Shown here in pieces: positions 35,901-47,928 of a stretch of DNA of 64,000 nt. The stretch spans positions 3,808,674 to 3,872,673 of the forward strand of contig CATQJL010000316.1 of the NCBI GenBank assembly GCA_958299035.1, given 5' to 3'. The notes beneath the pieces were generated by a model. The model saw nothing but the letters and a program-made list of their open reading frames with translations. It ran no database searches and was not told the DNA's origin. The stretch is from Cylicocyclus nassatus (taxonomy: Eukaryota > Nematoda > Chromadorea > Rhabditida > Strongylidae). The translations under genes and the position numbers were made by a program. Position 1 is the stretch's first letter; every line of letters begins with the position of its first letter.

Positions 35901-38371
35901 CTATGGTCCGAAACTCCAGATTCAAACAAAAAGTAAGAGGAATAGTCAAAAGAGCATTGGGCTTTGTCTACATCATAATTTTGAGGCACCAAATGATTGT
36001 ATCTAGTTTCTGTGTCACATTTTCTGGTCGCACCCTGCTGCACCGCAGACGCCATCTCGTTGGAAAATTTCCCAACTTTTCTCCTATAGCAACTGCGGTC
36101 TCGCTACTTCCAGCATTCGAAGACACTGCAACATTCCTTGAGCAATAGAAGATTTTTCAAATCCACGTTAAAACACAAAAAATTTTCCAAAAAAATTCAC
36201 ACTTCCTTTACATTTGTAAAAGAAGTTGCAAGATTTGTTGTGGGGTGTGCTGCGAAAGGGGATCCGCCGCCGGGTGAAACCGGAGAATTTTTAGGCCAGT
36301 TCTTGTAAAATGCTAGATTACATTCACATCTTAGAATTTACGTCAAATTTACCAGAAAAAACTGAATCACGCCGATTTTTTTGGTTTTATCTTGAGAGAC
36401 AGTACTTTTTCCGCATCCTGTAGGTTGGCGCGAAAGTTCTTGCAAAAATCAAACGAAATTCAACAACTTTTCAAAAACTAAACCAAAATTCATAGTTCAG
36501 TATCTTAAAACATTAGAAAATCTGCACTTTATAATAGATGCTCAACTAATGACATTCTATAAGTTAGCCACCGAGAACGAAGCTTTCAAAACGGATGTTT
36601 CAAGTTTTGCGATCTCAAGTTTGGCGCTGGACAATGCAGTTTGCAGTTTCTTCACTGAAACACAATTTCGAGCCAGAAATTAGACTCATAAGGAAAGCTA
36701 CCTATTTGGCCCGGCCTTTTAGTAAAAGGCTTACGTATTCTGAATCAGCTTTAAATGCTGACTCCAAATATGCTATTCCTGACTGCCACGCACCATTTCG
36801 AAGCGAGTTATAGGCTTTTTCCTACGCGAAATTGCATACTACTGAACGTAGAAGACTCCCTAGGGAGTCTTCTACAGCTACTACAGCTGTAGATACAAAT
36901 CTGCAAGAAAAAGGTGCTGAGGTATCGAAATGGTACAAATTCAATCATTTCTCAGTAAAAAAAAGCTTGACGCAGGTGTATCAGCACTTAAATAATGATA
37001 CGTCATGCCCGTGAGTCGATGAGCATACCAATTTTGCGCAGGAAAAAGCTCATAACTCGCTTCGGAATGTTGCGTGGCAGCTAGGAATAGCATATTTGAA
37101 ATTAGCGTTTTAAGCTGATTCAGAATATATCTGTTCCTTGCCAAAAGGCCGAGCTAAGTTAGGTAGCTTCCCTTGTTAGTAACTATCCAAAATATTAGCT
37201 TTTTGGAGCGTTAAAGAGCGGGTTCGTTGAAACGAGGTTTTAGTGTTGAATGACACATCACAATTTTTTGTTTCGCTTTACCATACAAGACTGAAGCCTG
37301 CCACACCAACGCATGTACTTTTGCTGCATGAAAATCTTCAAAAATTCTTTTCTGCGCTAGTTAGCGGTGTCCGCGATTTTCTAGTACCAAACCAAAAATC
37401 GTACAACTTGAAACGCCATTTTTCAAAGCTTCGTTACCGGTGGCTATGTAACTTGTAGAATGTTATGCTTGAACATCTATAAAGCGCAAATCTTGTCATA
37501 TTTATAGGAAACCGAACTATGAATAGAAGTCTCAACCCCCCCCCCCTTTTTTGCCTTCTAATTACTTGAAAATGTTTGACTTACAAAATGGCACTGGAAA
37601 TGCTGTCAAAGCCACTAAATCGCGACCGAGCAATTGTTTGGTACCAAGCATCATCCCGACAAGACACATCGAAGAATAGCTAATTTCGCTCAGGAATGTC
37701 ATCATACCGCGTTTTTCCGTTGGAGAACATTCCTAAAGAGTTGGCACGTTAATTCTATGATAGCGAAAAAAGCGTACCTGCAAGAATAGTATGCAGGACT
37801 GGTATGTCACGGCCTCGCACATCGACGTCAAAAATCGTCCAATGATCAGAAGTTCCGGGCGATAAAGACAAATGGCCAAAAGTCGAAGTATAGCTCCAAC
37901 CAGCGCAAATCCACAACCGACGAGAAATCCAACTAAAAGATTTGTTTTGTGAAGAAAGCTTAAATTGTCACATCACAGCTGTGTTCCTTGCGTTCTCGTC
38001 AACAAGCAGTCAAACTGACCTTTTCTACCAAACCTGTCATTCAAAAGTGGGCTGAACCAGATACCAATGAAAAAGCCAACAAACCATATGTTGAGAAGTG
38101 AATTCCATAGTAATTTATAGGTACTTTCGCTCATCGTCCTACCCATCCTCTGATAGGACTCGTTCAGGTACACCTAATCGGGAATTGTGCTTAACTTTAC
38201 TAAGAATACTTGACTTGGCTGACTTTCATCATCCCAAAGCGCTCTCACCTTGAACTCTTCAACTGGTGTGTTCAGATAGGTGGTTGAGAATCCGTATTCA
38301 AAATTTGAAGCAAAGGCAAGCAGTGAGAATATGAAGACTTGACGGATTTGGGCTATCCAATATGATGTCAT
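32943..38371 (-). CDS. SLC2/GLUT-like sugar transporter (9 exons, 479 aa)
   Basis: Exons on the minus strand: 38249-38371, 38020-38173, 37778-37932, 37585-37732, 35091-35242, 34888-34995, 34692-34840, 33318-33467 and 32943-33243 (stop TGA 32945-32943). All phases agree. A major facilitator with the sugar-porter signatures in order: DRFGRK after TM2 (87-92), PETPKF after TM6 (205-210, the GLUT PESPR site), ERFGRR after TM8 (329-334), GPISW in TM10 (384-388) and PETKGRE after TM12 (454-460). The hydrophobic segments fit 12 membrane helices and the length is normal for the family. The QLS motif common in TM7 of class I GLUTs is replaced (ALQN at 278-281), so the substrate is not certain; facilitated hexose uptake at the plasma membrane is inferred. 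The ATG is preceded by cccag|G, a plausible trans-splice acceptor. The 2.3-kb intron 4 and the 1.2-kb intron 7 carry palindromic elements. A decayed second copy lies to the right. Confidence 0.95.
33650..34385. mobile_element. Palindromic element with tRNA-like boxes in both arms (transporter intron 7)
   Basis: The left arm (about 33655-33960) and right arm (about 34080-34382) are imperfect inverted copies; the ends read CAAGGGAACGATACTC and GAGTATCGTTTCCTTG. Each arm holds a pol III promoter-like pair. The plus arm has A box TGGTCTAGTAA (33863-33873) and B box GGTTCAAACC (33909-33918). The minus arm has TGGTCTAGTGG (34176-34166) and GTTCGAATCC (34129-34120). The tRNA-like part is followed by a T-rich stretch. 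No clean acceptor stem, so this is a tRNA-derived module and not a tRNA gene. Confidence 0.7.
36670..37190. mobile_element. Palindromic element with perfect 28-bp palindrome (transporter intron 4)
   Basis: Arms at about 36690-36840 and 37025-37160 mirror each other with mismatches (AATATGCTATTCCT, CGAAGCGAGTTAT and inverses). The right end CTTCCCTTGTTAG is like the ends of 16864-17297 and 60850-61320. Off centre, 36848-36875 is a perfect palindrome with half-site GTAGAAGACTCCCT. Confidence 0.65.
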
Positions 38372-40310
38372 CCTGGGTACACTTCTTTTCGCAAAAGATT
38401 TCGATAAATAAAAAATAACAAGGGATAGAAATGAAGGAATTTGAAGAGACTGTTAAAGAAGTAAACGTTAAACATTTTCAAGTATCCGAACCTGAAAAAA
38501 TGGTTGAGATAGGGGAAGGCAGCCAATGTGAAAAGTGCACAGCATTTTTGTGTACCAAGATACGAATTAATAGTGCAAATTACTAAGAGGAAGGGATTTG
38601 GTGGGAGCGAGGATTCTATGCAGTAGAGTATTGCTTATTCCCTATGGAGGGTCGTTTATTTTAACAGGTAAGGTTAGGCCAAATTCGACCATTCATTTTC
38701 TAGAAAGCCATTTTTTGCACTATCCCACCATCTAAGGTAATTTTAGGTTGGCCGATAGATTATTTTTCGCTGCTGCGGCTCATACAGTTGCACAAGTTTT
38801 TGTCCAAAATTTAGTATCTCTGGAAAGAGCAGTTTAAGTGAAAGTGGAATGTGAATTTTTGGTTGATCGATAAATATTTATTATGGAAAAGGGCGCAAAG
38901 AGTCGTGATACCCGATTCTTACATTCGATTCTTACATTGGGCGCAAATGTAAGAAAAATTTTTTAGTTACAGAATAAAAAGGCAGACACTACTCCGTAAT
39001 CGCTAGGTAGAAAACCTGTCCGTAATCTAACACCAGATTATTCATCTTATTATCAATCACAGCATAAAACGATACCTAGAAAGTGAAAAAACTGAGTGTT
39101 TGCGAATTTACCCATGGTGGGGCTTAACCGTCCTTTACTGATGAATAAAAATTCCAAGCAATCGATGTGTATTAGTTTTTTGAAGAAAAAATAAAGAACA
39201 ACAAGTTGCATGCAAAGCGAACTTATTATTGTCCATTCTGATATTTAAGTGTGGTATCCATGTAAAGAACAAAGATCTGATAGCATACGGTGTTTATATT
39301 GAGTCCAACATCTGCTTTGAACCATAGAACATTCATATTTACAAAGACCAAGTTGCACAAAAATCAGCATACGCGAAAAAATAGTGATAGTACATCTCAG
39401 ACAAGGGAAAACACAAGTGTCTTATCATCTTTGAAGCTACTGATTAGAAAAAGGGACAAAGTACTGAAGGTATGGACCAGTGATTGATACCTCGTATTTA
39501 CACCAGTGACATCTCATAGCATTGTTCATAGAAGTTAATTTCCGAATCAATGGTGTGCATCGTGCACACGCAAGTCTATAATTTTACACCATTGCATAAG
39601 GAATAATTTTGGAAAAGAACACATTAAGCTTCTTACCACAGGCTCTACGGCTTTTTCCAAAATTCTACCCGATGGCATTGCTACTACTATGTTCGGAAAA
39701 TTTTCTACCACAGCCTTACGACTAATGAAAACAACGTAAATTCTAGTCCAAGGGATCCCTAGCCTAGCGTTCAAAAAAATTTGTCATCTTTTTCTATACA
39801 TTTGGACTTATTATTCTGGTTTAGATGCCAAAATTCAGACGAACAAAAAAAGTAGCATTCTTTTTTTCTTGCATCTGATACTCAAAGAATCAGGAATTAC
39901 TGAGCAATTATGAATTTTAAGATCAATTTTTACAAACTTGAGAAGTTTTCACCCTTCACCCTCTTTTCAGCAACGTTGATCTCAATTCTAGACTTTGAAA
40001 AAGTTAGTTGCTTACCTTGTCGAAAGTGAATGTTCCAAAATGATAGTCCTTGTAACAGTGGCGTACCGAGGGGGGGGACGGGGGGGGGGCGCGCCCCCCC
40101 CCCGAGAATGGGTCGCGAAATTTTTGAAAGTTACCTATAAGGGTTATAAAAATGTGCAAATGACTTGTTTATACTGACTCGCAAAAATTTTGAGAAGCAC
40201 CCCTAAAAATTTTTCGGAGTGGTGGCTTATTCTGTAAAGCAGCCTGTTGAGACGAAGATCCCTGCATTTTCCATGCTCTTACAGAATCAACATAATCGCT
40301 CTTCATTTAA
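38372..40310. other. Intergenic, upstream of the transporter
   Basis: AT-rich, with no convincing gene. A splice-bounded minus-strand frame at 39637-39721 is discussed under rejected items. A hAT-like CAGTGGCGTACCGAGG terminus followed by a G run lies near 40058-40090. No promoter motif was assigned. Confidence 0.4.
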
Positions 40311-40750
40311 GGCAGTATCCGGGCAAAAACTCGATTTTGAGATTTTGTGCTTAATCGGGCCTGTTCGCTATGCTGAATACGAAAATCCACATTGGAGAGC
40401 GCGAAAACGACAAAAAAGGACTCTAACACTTGAGGGAAATCAGCAAGTGGGCGGGGTCTTCCCCACAGTGAATTCACGCTCCCAGCTTCGGGGCGATCTT
40501 TTTGATTTCAAGTCATTCGTTTGCATTTGATCGGTAGTGATGTCAGGGCGGCTAACGCGATAAAATTGCTCTGGAAGCTGGAAGCGTAAATTCACAGTGG
40601 GGAAGACCCGCCCACCTGCTACTTCCCGCCTGTGTTAAAGCCCTTTTTCGCCGCTTCCGCGCTATTCAGTGTGGATTTTCGGATTCCGCATAGCGAATAG
40701 GCCCGGGTAAGCACAAAATCTCAAAATCGAGTTCTTGCCCGGACATGCCT
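40311..40750. mobile_element. TTAA-flanked palindromic element, 440 bp
   Basis: TTAA at 40307-40310 and 40751-40754. The arms are inverted copies over nearly their full length (GATTTTGAGATTTTGTGCTT; TGGGCGGGTCTTCCCCAC-type block). The right end TGCC/TTAA resembles the AGGCA ends of 2116-2382 and 51138-51565. Non-coding. Confidence 0.75.
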
Positions 40751-42788
40751 TTAAGGTTATGTGCATTTATACTGATGGGTCCAAAGTACATAGAAACAGA
40801 TTTCTCTTTTGACGGCGACATTCCAGCTTTGAAAAGCTTTTTACATAACGAATCACAATTGTTCTGCAAAGGATAATAAAATGATCTTATATCGCAACTG
40901 CACATTGTACATCAAATTTACCGTGCCAAGCAGAGCCAGTCTCTTACCGTTTCTCAAAGTTGCTGCGAAGTGTGCACTTACACTACTACATATATACAAT
41001 TCATGACGTGGTGATATACAATTGAATGTGAGCATTTGATCAAAGCTACAGTAACAAAAACCATAAAATTTCGATGTAACAATCACAAGACATTAGTCAT
41101 TTCATTTATTGAACAGTCTTTCGCGGACAGAATAGTAGCCAAGTATTTGAACCTTTCTATTTTTGGAAGCGAATTCAAAGCGGTCCAAATTGAAAGTAAG
41201 GTTCCAGCTAAAATCACCTCTTAGCATCATTGCAAAACGAAGAATACTTGATTTGCATGTAATTTCGCGTGAATTACTCGTTTGGAGCCTCTCTACACTA
41301 AATTTAGAAAAATGCACTTGAATCGTTGAGGCTACTACCGTACGGCTACAGAGCTCCTCAATTCTTTACTTCGCATCTATCAACCATCTGTTTACCATAT
41401 GTATCATGACGCGTCCATCCAAATGCTTTCCTTCAAAACGGGGAAATGAATTAGAAAGTTTGAAGTTTGCTTTGAGTTCTAAGTTTCAATTAAAACTCAA
41501 TACTTTGTCATTGCAAAGTTCTGTCGCGAACATCAGAACTCGATAATTCTATTACTAATACAGTCCATTACTATTTATACAAATCAAGCATAGCGACTTT
41601 TTGAGGGGAGGATAGAAAGAGTAAATTTTGAAAAGAAATACTTATCCATTTGAATTATTGAAAGGAACGTATAGTCTATGACTTACTTTTTGCAATGTAT
41701 ACTTACATAATATGTACAATATTTACTCGAATGTATGGAAGAAACACATCTGATGTCAAACAGGAAATAGACGTGGAAATAGGCGTGTATACGCTCAGTA
41801 GGACTAAGGGGGTAGGGGAACGAAAGCCGCCAGTTTGAGCCGAAAAAACTCATGTAAAAAAAGAGCGTGCTTACTTTTTTCCAAATTAGGTGAGGAAAAC
41901 TTCCAGCTCACATACAATAGCTCACATTCTACACGTACTATATAGTAACATTTTGGTTTTGAAATACCTCCTCCCCTCCTTGCTAGATTCCGAAATAGCA
42001 GATTAGTTGCGGCAAGTAAGAAAACGCGCTCCGATCAAACAGCCTTGCGTAATCGAAGGAAAATCGTTAAATCAAAATGGCAAAGGCGTATTCGTTTCAC
42101 AGAGGTCAATTTGCCACTTTCATGTCCTGAATGGACGCAAATAATCCAAATCCTCATATCAATAGGTCACTTATCCTAGTTTGTGCCACTGCATACACAC
42201 CACACTTTGCGTGTCCCATTCTGGTTTTTTCACGTTGAGCATCTATGCATAGGCCATATCACCCGCCATCGTTCGCGAGGAACCATGGGACGAGTCTCCG
42301 CGCGCGCGTTTTCATTCAAATGCGTGCGTAATTTATTTGCTGCAATGCTTCAAAATAGCATAGCCGTGAACCATCACCCAAGAAGTTTCTTTGCGATCAT
42401 GGTCTACATCCTCAGATATTGTTGTATTACTGAGTAACCTCACTTCAAGATGAGAAACCATTCAAAAACTCATTTTGAGGATAGGCCTCTTGAGAACGCA
42501 TTGCACATGTTGATTAACGTGCTCAAACTTTTGTTGCTGGCATCTGAAGTGGCTAATTCAAGCTAAATGAGGAGATGCGAATGTTTTGATCTGTTTTCAC
42601 AAGTGAGCACCACTACGTTTTCCAGTCCTGATAGTTCAAGAATGAATGATAGCATCTCTCAGTAAGTTTTCTGGTCTGGTGCTCCCTCGACGCCTCACCA
42701 TCCGAAATGAGCCATAGTTGCAAGCAAGGAGAATGACAGGAAAGGCACGGGGAAAAGCTGAAACGAAAAGAAAAACAGCATGAATGGA
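40751..42788. other. Intergenic, repeat-derived
   Basis: Contains the second copy (about 40987-41165) of the repeat seen at 31975-32110. Otherwise AT-rich with no exon or RNA feature recognised. The open frame at 42183-42437 is not bounded by splice sites and reads like noise. Confidence 0.4.
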
Positions 42789-42928
42789 CTATAAGCTCCT
42801 GCAAGACGAAGGCGGTCGGTTCGAGGTACGACGTGGCTGTGACGCGGCTGTGACTCGGCTGTGACGCAGCCATGTCGCAGCCGCGTTGCGCATTGAATCG
42901 ACCGCCTTCGTCTTGCAGGAGCTTATAG
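42789..42928. mobile_element. 140-bp MITE, GC-rich core
   Basis: Inverted repeats of about 30 bp (TATAAGCTCCTGCAAGACGA and inverse). The core has repeated GGCTGTGACGCGGCTGTGAC and an opposed GCAGCCATGTCGCAGCC, so the whole folds into one hairpin. It supplies the middle of the minus-strand frame 42613-43068, which therefore is not a natural gene. Confidence 0.8.
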
Positions 42929-43223
42929 TGCTCATGCTTTTGGTGTAAATAGTCGCGCTCGAGTAGTAATTCCTTACAAGCCTTGTGACGCGCGCGCAGC
43001 CTCATCGCTTGGATCCTCGCGATCGATGGTGGGTGATACAGCCTATATATAGCATATCTCTCATCCATTGCTTTCAGAGACTTTTTTTGTTCTTCCGAGT
43101 CTCGAGAGAAACATTACACAGAACCTTCCAATACAAATAGGTCAACAAATTTAGAATAGATAAATTGTACAATTTGTGCAATTGCGCAATTCATGAAATG
43201 CAAAGACTGGAGTATTTTTCAGG

Positions 43224-43466
43224 TATAGTCCCCTCCACAGATCGTGCTACCCTTGGCCTGCGTCTCAGACCTGCCACGTGTGGCTAACATGTTGGCAACG
43301 TGGCAACAACATGTTTGCAACATGCCCCAACATGTTGGCAGAACATTTTGGCCACGCCATGTTGCTGCATGTTGCCAACATGTTGCTGCCAACGTTGCCA
43401 ATGTGTTAGTCACACGTGGCACGTCCGCGACGCCACAAGGGTAGCACGATCTGTGGAGGGGACGAT
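43224..43466. mobile_element. 245-bp MITE with ACATGTTGGC palindrome array
   Basis: Ends GTCCCCTCCACAGATCGTGC and its inverse (perfect over more than 20 bp). The interior is a cluster of short overlapping palindromes built from ACATGTTG and TTGCCAAC words, so it is inverted-repetitive at two scales. Adjacent to the transporter pseudogene. Confidence 0.82.
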
Positions 43467-43479
43467 ACAAATCAGTTGA

Positions 43480-43895
43480 CTTCTTGGTTCTACCTAAAAG
43501 TCCAGCCACAAACCTCATGTTTTTTTCTACCTTTATCTGGTAGTTAGGAATACAATACACGTATGCTTATTATAAACGGAATATGTATAAGATGAAAAAC
43601 GCGTACGATCCAAATATTGCGTGTAGAGGAAGAATGGGGAGAAGTGAACAACGACTATATGATGGTCTTCACCTAATAGCCGTCGGCTGTACGATGCTAT
43701 ATTTTTGCGGAAGGAGCTGAGGCGAGATGAACTATGAGTCCCGCCTAACGCTACTGCTGAAAAGTGCTCGAGTGACTCAATGTAAAAAAAATCTTATTAA
43801 AATCAAGCTGTCCTGAATCGAAGTCCTCACTAGTAGTAGAAAGCGTAGCGATGAGCAGGTCTGAACATCCGTACTTGAAGAGGAGTTGAGCAGCA
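43480..43895 (-). pseudogene. Transporter pseudogene, last two exons with intron
   Basis: Aligns to 32970-33375 of the intact transporter, including the intron between the last two exons (AACAACGACTAT, TAGACGAAAGCGTAGGCGAT-like block). Many indels and substitutions break the frame, and PETKGR is not readable. The retained intron shows genomic duplication and not retroposition. Confidence 0.85.
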
Positions 43896-44329
43896 CGGAA
43901 TTTGCGTAAAAACCGTTGGAAGGTATTCATATAAGACACATGTTTGCTGTTATTCTGATTCTGAAAACAAGTTCAAGCTATTATATTGTAGTTCTGCCTC
44001 TTACAAGCAAAATAGGACTGTACCTTTCCACATGAGAGGGTAGAGAAACGAACATCAATTAGGCACCGCCTCCGCGAGCTGCTGGTCTGCCTTTTGTCCT
44101 ACTGTTGTGCATCGTGTTAGGACCAGCAGTCCGCTCTTCTACCCTACATGAGATGTATATGGAAATTCTCGTCTTGAACGGGCTTGGGAGGTGACGTTCC
44201 GAAAATGCAAGAAACGAGGTAGCCCTGACTTTCTCAAAATTTTACGAGGTCTCCTTTGCCCTTATGGAAACGTCGACTAAAAAATCCGATCTAACTTGTC
44301 TTCTCGTTAACTGCTTGAGCGTAGTCCAA

Positions 44330-45700
44330 GACTGGTACAAACTCAAGCGCACAGGATAGAATACAGACTAACGTTTCGGCGAACTCGCTTTCTTCAAAAT
44401 CTAAGAAGTTAAGTAAACTATCCGATCAAACACCTTGTCGACTGCAGAAAGGAGCCCAACCCTCTAAGCAGAACAACAGCCTCAACGAAAACCAAGATTA
44501 AGCTAGTGCTTACCTTAACAGATGATATTTGGTGGGTGCAGACCACTTTTGTATATCAAAAGCTGCACTGCCTTATTTTATGTTACCTAGTGAACGGTTC
44601 TGACGAAACTCCATCAAGGGACGGGCATATACTTCACGCAATTTCAGTTGCGACGCGACTTGGCAATATTCCAACTGTCCATAACTCACTGTAAGCACAT
44701 TTTAAATGCACAGAGGATAGGACATTTCATCAATGCACGTAAGTTATACACACTATGCATGTGCATAATGCTAGCGTTGGATCTGAAGACTTCTGACGAA
44801 TTTCCAGATCGCGTCGCGACTGAAATCGCGTGAAGTATGCCCAGCCGTTTATTTGAAAGAGGCCACAGAGGCTTATATGGTGGTAGCTCGTTAGTAATGG
44901 CTAGGCACTCGTCCTTCCGGTTGATTTTTGGATTTTGGGGGCTATCCAAAACGCTTCGAGTGTCTTGCGCGCGAGGATTTCGGGTTCACGCGCCAGGATT
45001 CGAACCTGCACTCCCACCTCCGCGTCGTCATGGCTGAGCCTGCAATGCATGCCCAATGGAATAGCTACGTTGCCCTTGCTGAGACCACCTAAGTGTTCTT
45101 TGATGCGCGTGCATGGGGGTGACCCGTCTCGCCAATATACATGTCTCCACATGATGTACACGTAATAAGGTAGACAACGCGGATACCATATAGTCTTCTT
45201 TCTTGCCGAACGGATGAATCATGCAATCAGGAGTTGTCTACAGACGAGCATACTCCCGGTTTCGTACTAATTGTTGCTTAAGGTTTGCGGGCGGATTGTC
45301 GACCCTTATCATATCGTTAAGATCTGCTTGATGAAGTGATCTGCGAATAGCCCTACTAAACTCTCCTAAGGTGTGTGGTAGACAAAATGGAATCTGATCT
45401 TTAGCTTCCGATCTAGGCGGTGTACGCTGATCTCGGTACCTGTAAGGGTATGAGTTTTCGTGCTGTATCCATTGGATCTTGCTACTGATTGTGCGACCGC
45501 CAGCGACCCCATCTTTTCGTCCCTATCAGAAGAGATATCCAGCTTGCTTATAAGCCATCTGTGCCGAGCCCGGCCTCAAAATGCTGATTTTAGATTTATG
45601 TTTGCTATCCGCAATGATTCTCTTGTAGGAAGTCATGTACATTTCTGGGCGACAAAGTTGCACTGTTGCAGAGGGTCACAATGAGCGTTGCGAAATTCTC
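44330..45700 (-). mobile_element. Decayed Penelope-like element, GIY-YIG end
   Basis: Minus-strand fragments in shifting frames: a linker after the RT (LPHTLGEFSRAIRRSLHQAD near 45320-45370), then QQLVRNREYARL, then the GIY-YIG endonuclease core (VVYLITCTSCGDMYIGETG, about 45185-45125), RIKEHLGGLSKGNVAIPLGM, AREPEILARKTLEAFWI and the typical tail NRKDECLAITNELPPYKPLW near 44915-44860. At least two frameshifts fall around the core. Downstream, near 44365-44395, is the AACGTTTCGGC…CTTCTTC motif that follows such ORFs in Penelope-like elements. The RT proper is missing. Inserted in the intron of the transporter pseudogene. Family assignment from remembered motifs. Confidence 0.85.
44623..44842. 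mobile_element. 220-bp MITE inside the Penelope-like relic
   Basis: Ends GGGCATATACTTCACGC and GCGTGAAGTATGCCC, with the inverted match continuing through TTTCAGT-GCGACGCGA for about 34 bp. It separates the Penelope-like C-terminal tail from its 3' region, so it inserted after the Penelope-like element. Confidence 0.82.
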
Positions 45701-45744
45701 TTGCTTTTTTGTCTACTATGTGCCAACGAATTATTTTGAACTAG

Positions 45745-46045
45745 CTGACAAGCCCGGCTCCGCCCACCCCTGTCGGTAATATTTTCGTAAAATCATCATG
45801 CTCACTTACTCACCCCCTCCCCCTCCTCCTGTGCCAACCCCAGCCTCCTAGGCGAAATTTGCAAAAAAAAACTGATAAAATCGATGTTGATCAATGACGA
45901 AAAGTAGCCTACGACATCCATCCCGACCTGAAGTGTATGTCTGCCAAGTTTGGTCCGGATCGCACTAAAAATAAAATTTTCTATTTAGAGCATACATAAA
46001 CACAGACAGATAGACAAACGCCACTCAGCTTTGTTTATACAGATA
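45745..46045 (+). repeat. Single copy of the AGCTGRC…CGGCTCCGCC dispersed repeat
   Basis: Starts AGCTGACAAGCCCGGCTCCG, contains GCCAAGTTTGGTCCGGATCG and ends in ACAGACAGATAGACA followed by CAGCTTTGTTTATA. The same unit forms each half of the dimer at 21160-21975. Inside the pseudogene region. Confidence 0.75.
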
Positions 46046-46344
46046 CAATGCTAATTAGGCAGATGCTGCTCCGTAGCATGAACCAGGCAGATTGGCCAGC
46101 ATTAACGATTTTACTGTACAGCATCGCACAAATTTTTTACCAAGATTTTACATATTCTTGCCAAGGATCACTTTGCAGACTGCGAAGCGAACTAAGCATT
46201 TCGAGACAAGTATCTTCATATATTACATCTATATTACACTCATGTGGGAGCGCCACGGCGACCTAGGGTGTTTTCGTGCTCTGCAAACAACCACCGTTTT
46301 CTGAAAACAAATTACAAAACCAACTTCTCAATCAAGTACATCCG

Positions 46345-46560
46345 ACAGCACGTAATTCAGGGTTATAGTTGTTTTACTCCAGAATGCCGCTGCTTAAGCA
46401 AGACCATATTATTTGAAAAGAATTCGATGACAAAAGCATCGACCATAGTGTCCCTATATTTTGAAGAAAATACATTGCCACAAAACGATTCGCTGCAATT
46501 TTACTTCAGAAGTCACCACATATAGTAACAGCAATTATCCCAGAGTTTATTGAAAATCTG
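46345..46560 (-). pseudogene. Transporter pseudogene, exons 6-7 fragment
   Basis: Aligns to 34725-34925 of the transporter: GCCGCTGCTT…GCAAGACC, GACAAAAGCATCGACCA, then the intron and the start of exon 6 (GATTCGCTGCAATTTTACTTC). Frames are broken. It is the same pseudogene as 43480-43895, moved apart by the Penelope-like element and other insertions. Confidence 0.75.
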
Positions 46561-47928
46561 CCTATATTGCTTGAACTGCTCTTCAACGTATAAAGATTGA
46601 TCATGTGAAAATCACACAAAAGTTTTTATCGAATTGTTTTGAACTAGCAGCGGGTTTGCAGGGATAACGACTATGATAGAAGTTTCTACCGCCCAGAGAG
46701 AAATGCCAGCATACAACCTACCCTACTTTCAGGTGCACAAGCACCTGTACACACACAGATAAACGTGTATAAACATATTTAGACACGTAAAAACGCATAC
46801 ATAAATTTTGAACATGTCATATACAAATACTATCTCTATACACATCGTTTGTTCCCCATCAAGATTCCCATAGATACCACGTCATCTCGCTGCCTTTCGC
46901 TCTTTTGAACGTGTTAATCTTGGATAGTTCCGCTGAAATCTCAAACGTGTCAAAAAGGGCGAAAGGCAGAGTTGCACTACGTACGCACGCTAGTTCACAT
47001 GGGAACCTCTGGGAACTGTGGCGCAGTTCTATTCATCACCATCATACAAATTGTCACATTTCCGCAAATTCTCCCACAACTTTCCTCTTTACAAAAGAAT
47101 AATCTCATCTTGGTACTACATAAACTCTGATGTAAGCTCCGAGATCGCGCAAACATTTGATTTTTACTAATTTGAAAGTTATCAAGCTTTTCCAAGCTAT
47201 CGAAAATCGAGGTTCACGGTTTTGGAGAAAAAATGAAGCCGTGCACAACCTGAATCAAACACCGACAACATATTTGGATTTAGCGTTTCAAGCTGATTCC
47301 AAATACACATCCGCCTTTTTCAAAAGAACGACCTATGTTAGATGGATGACTTTCTTGTCAGTTGAAAAAATGCAATTTGACATATTGAACACGCACATCA
47401 TACATTTTTGCTTACATGAGATGAAGATTATCACACCTCAACCTTATGCTTATCACTATTACAATCAGCGTCTCAAAAAACTTCTTCCCCATCCCAGAAC
47501 CAAGTTTTGCCACATCTAAATCAATCTAAAATTTTCTCTCATTATACCGTTAAGCTACCATGACTTTTACATGCTACGGCGAAATTAGAAAACGGCTGTA
47601 TTTACCGCTCACATCATGATATTTATGAAACCATGGAATGCATGCTCCCCATTCAAAAAGGCAAAATGTGTTCGCACTGCATCACGGTGCGATGGTTGAT
47701 TCGCATCATATTTCTCTTATTTTATACATTTATTCACAAGGATCAGTGCTATACAATAGGTTACGTAGAGGCTTGACGACATATTTACACTAGCGATCCT
47801 AAGGGTTGCTGTAAGCGGGTCGGGGCGGATACATCAGTATTTGCTTAGTTGGGATTGCATCTAACAATGAACGGCGTTGAAATTTCTTTTCTACGCACAA
47901 TGAGTTCCCTACAGAATTACTAGATATA
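46561..47928. other. Intergenic, no gene seen
   Basis: AT-rich. A frame of 120 codons at 47157-47519 (plus) contains the CAAGCTGATTCCAAATA word typical of the palindromic repeat family and is judged repeat-derived. The stretch 47791-47910 is a hairpin-headed repeat also present at 48850-48950. Confidence 0.45.

Noticed and set aside
39637..39721. Splice-bounded 85-bp minus-strand frame (RKAVVENFPNIVVAMPSGR…)
   Set aside because: Good ag/gt borders and protein-like, but no partner exon in phase was found nearby; a chance exon cannot be excluded.
42613..43068. Minus-strand frame of 151 codons starting MDERYAIYRLYHPP
   Set aside because: Its middle is formed by the 140-bp MITE at 42789-42928, and no splice-bounded continuation was found; the first 55 codons could be a real exon but cannot be supported.
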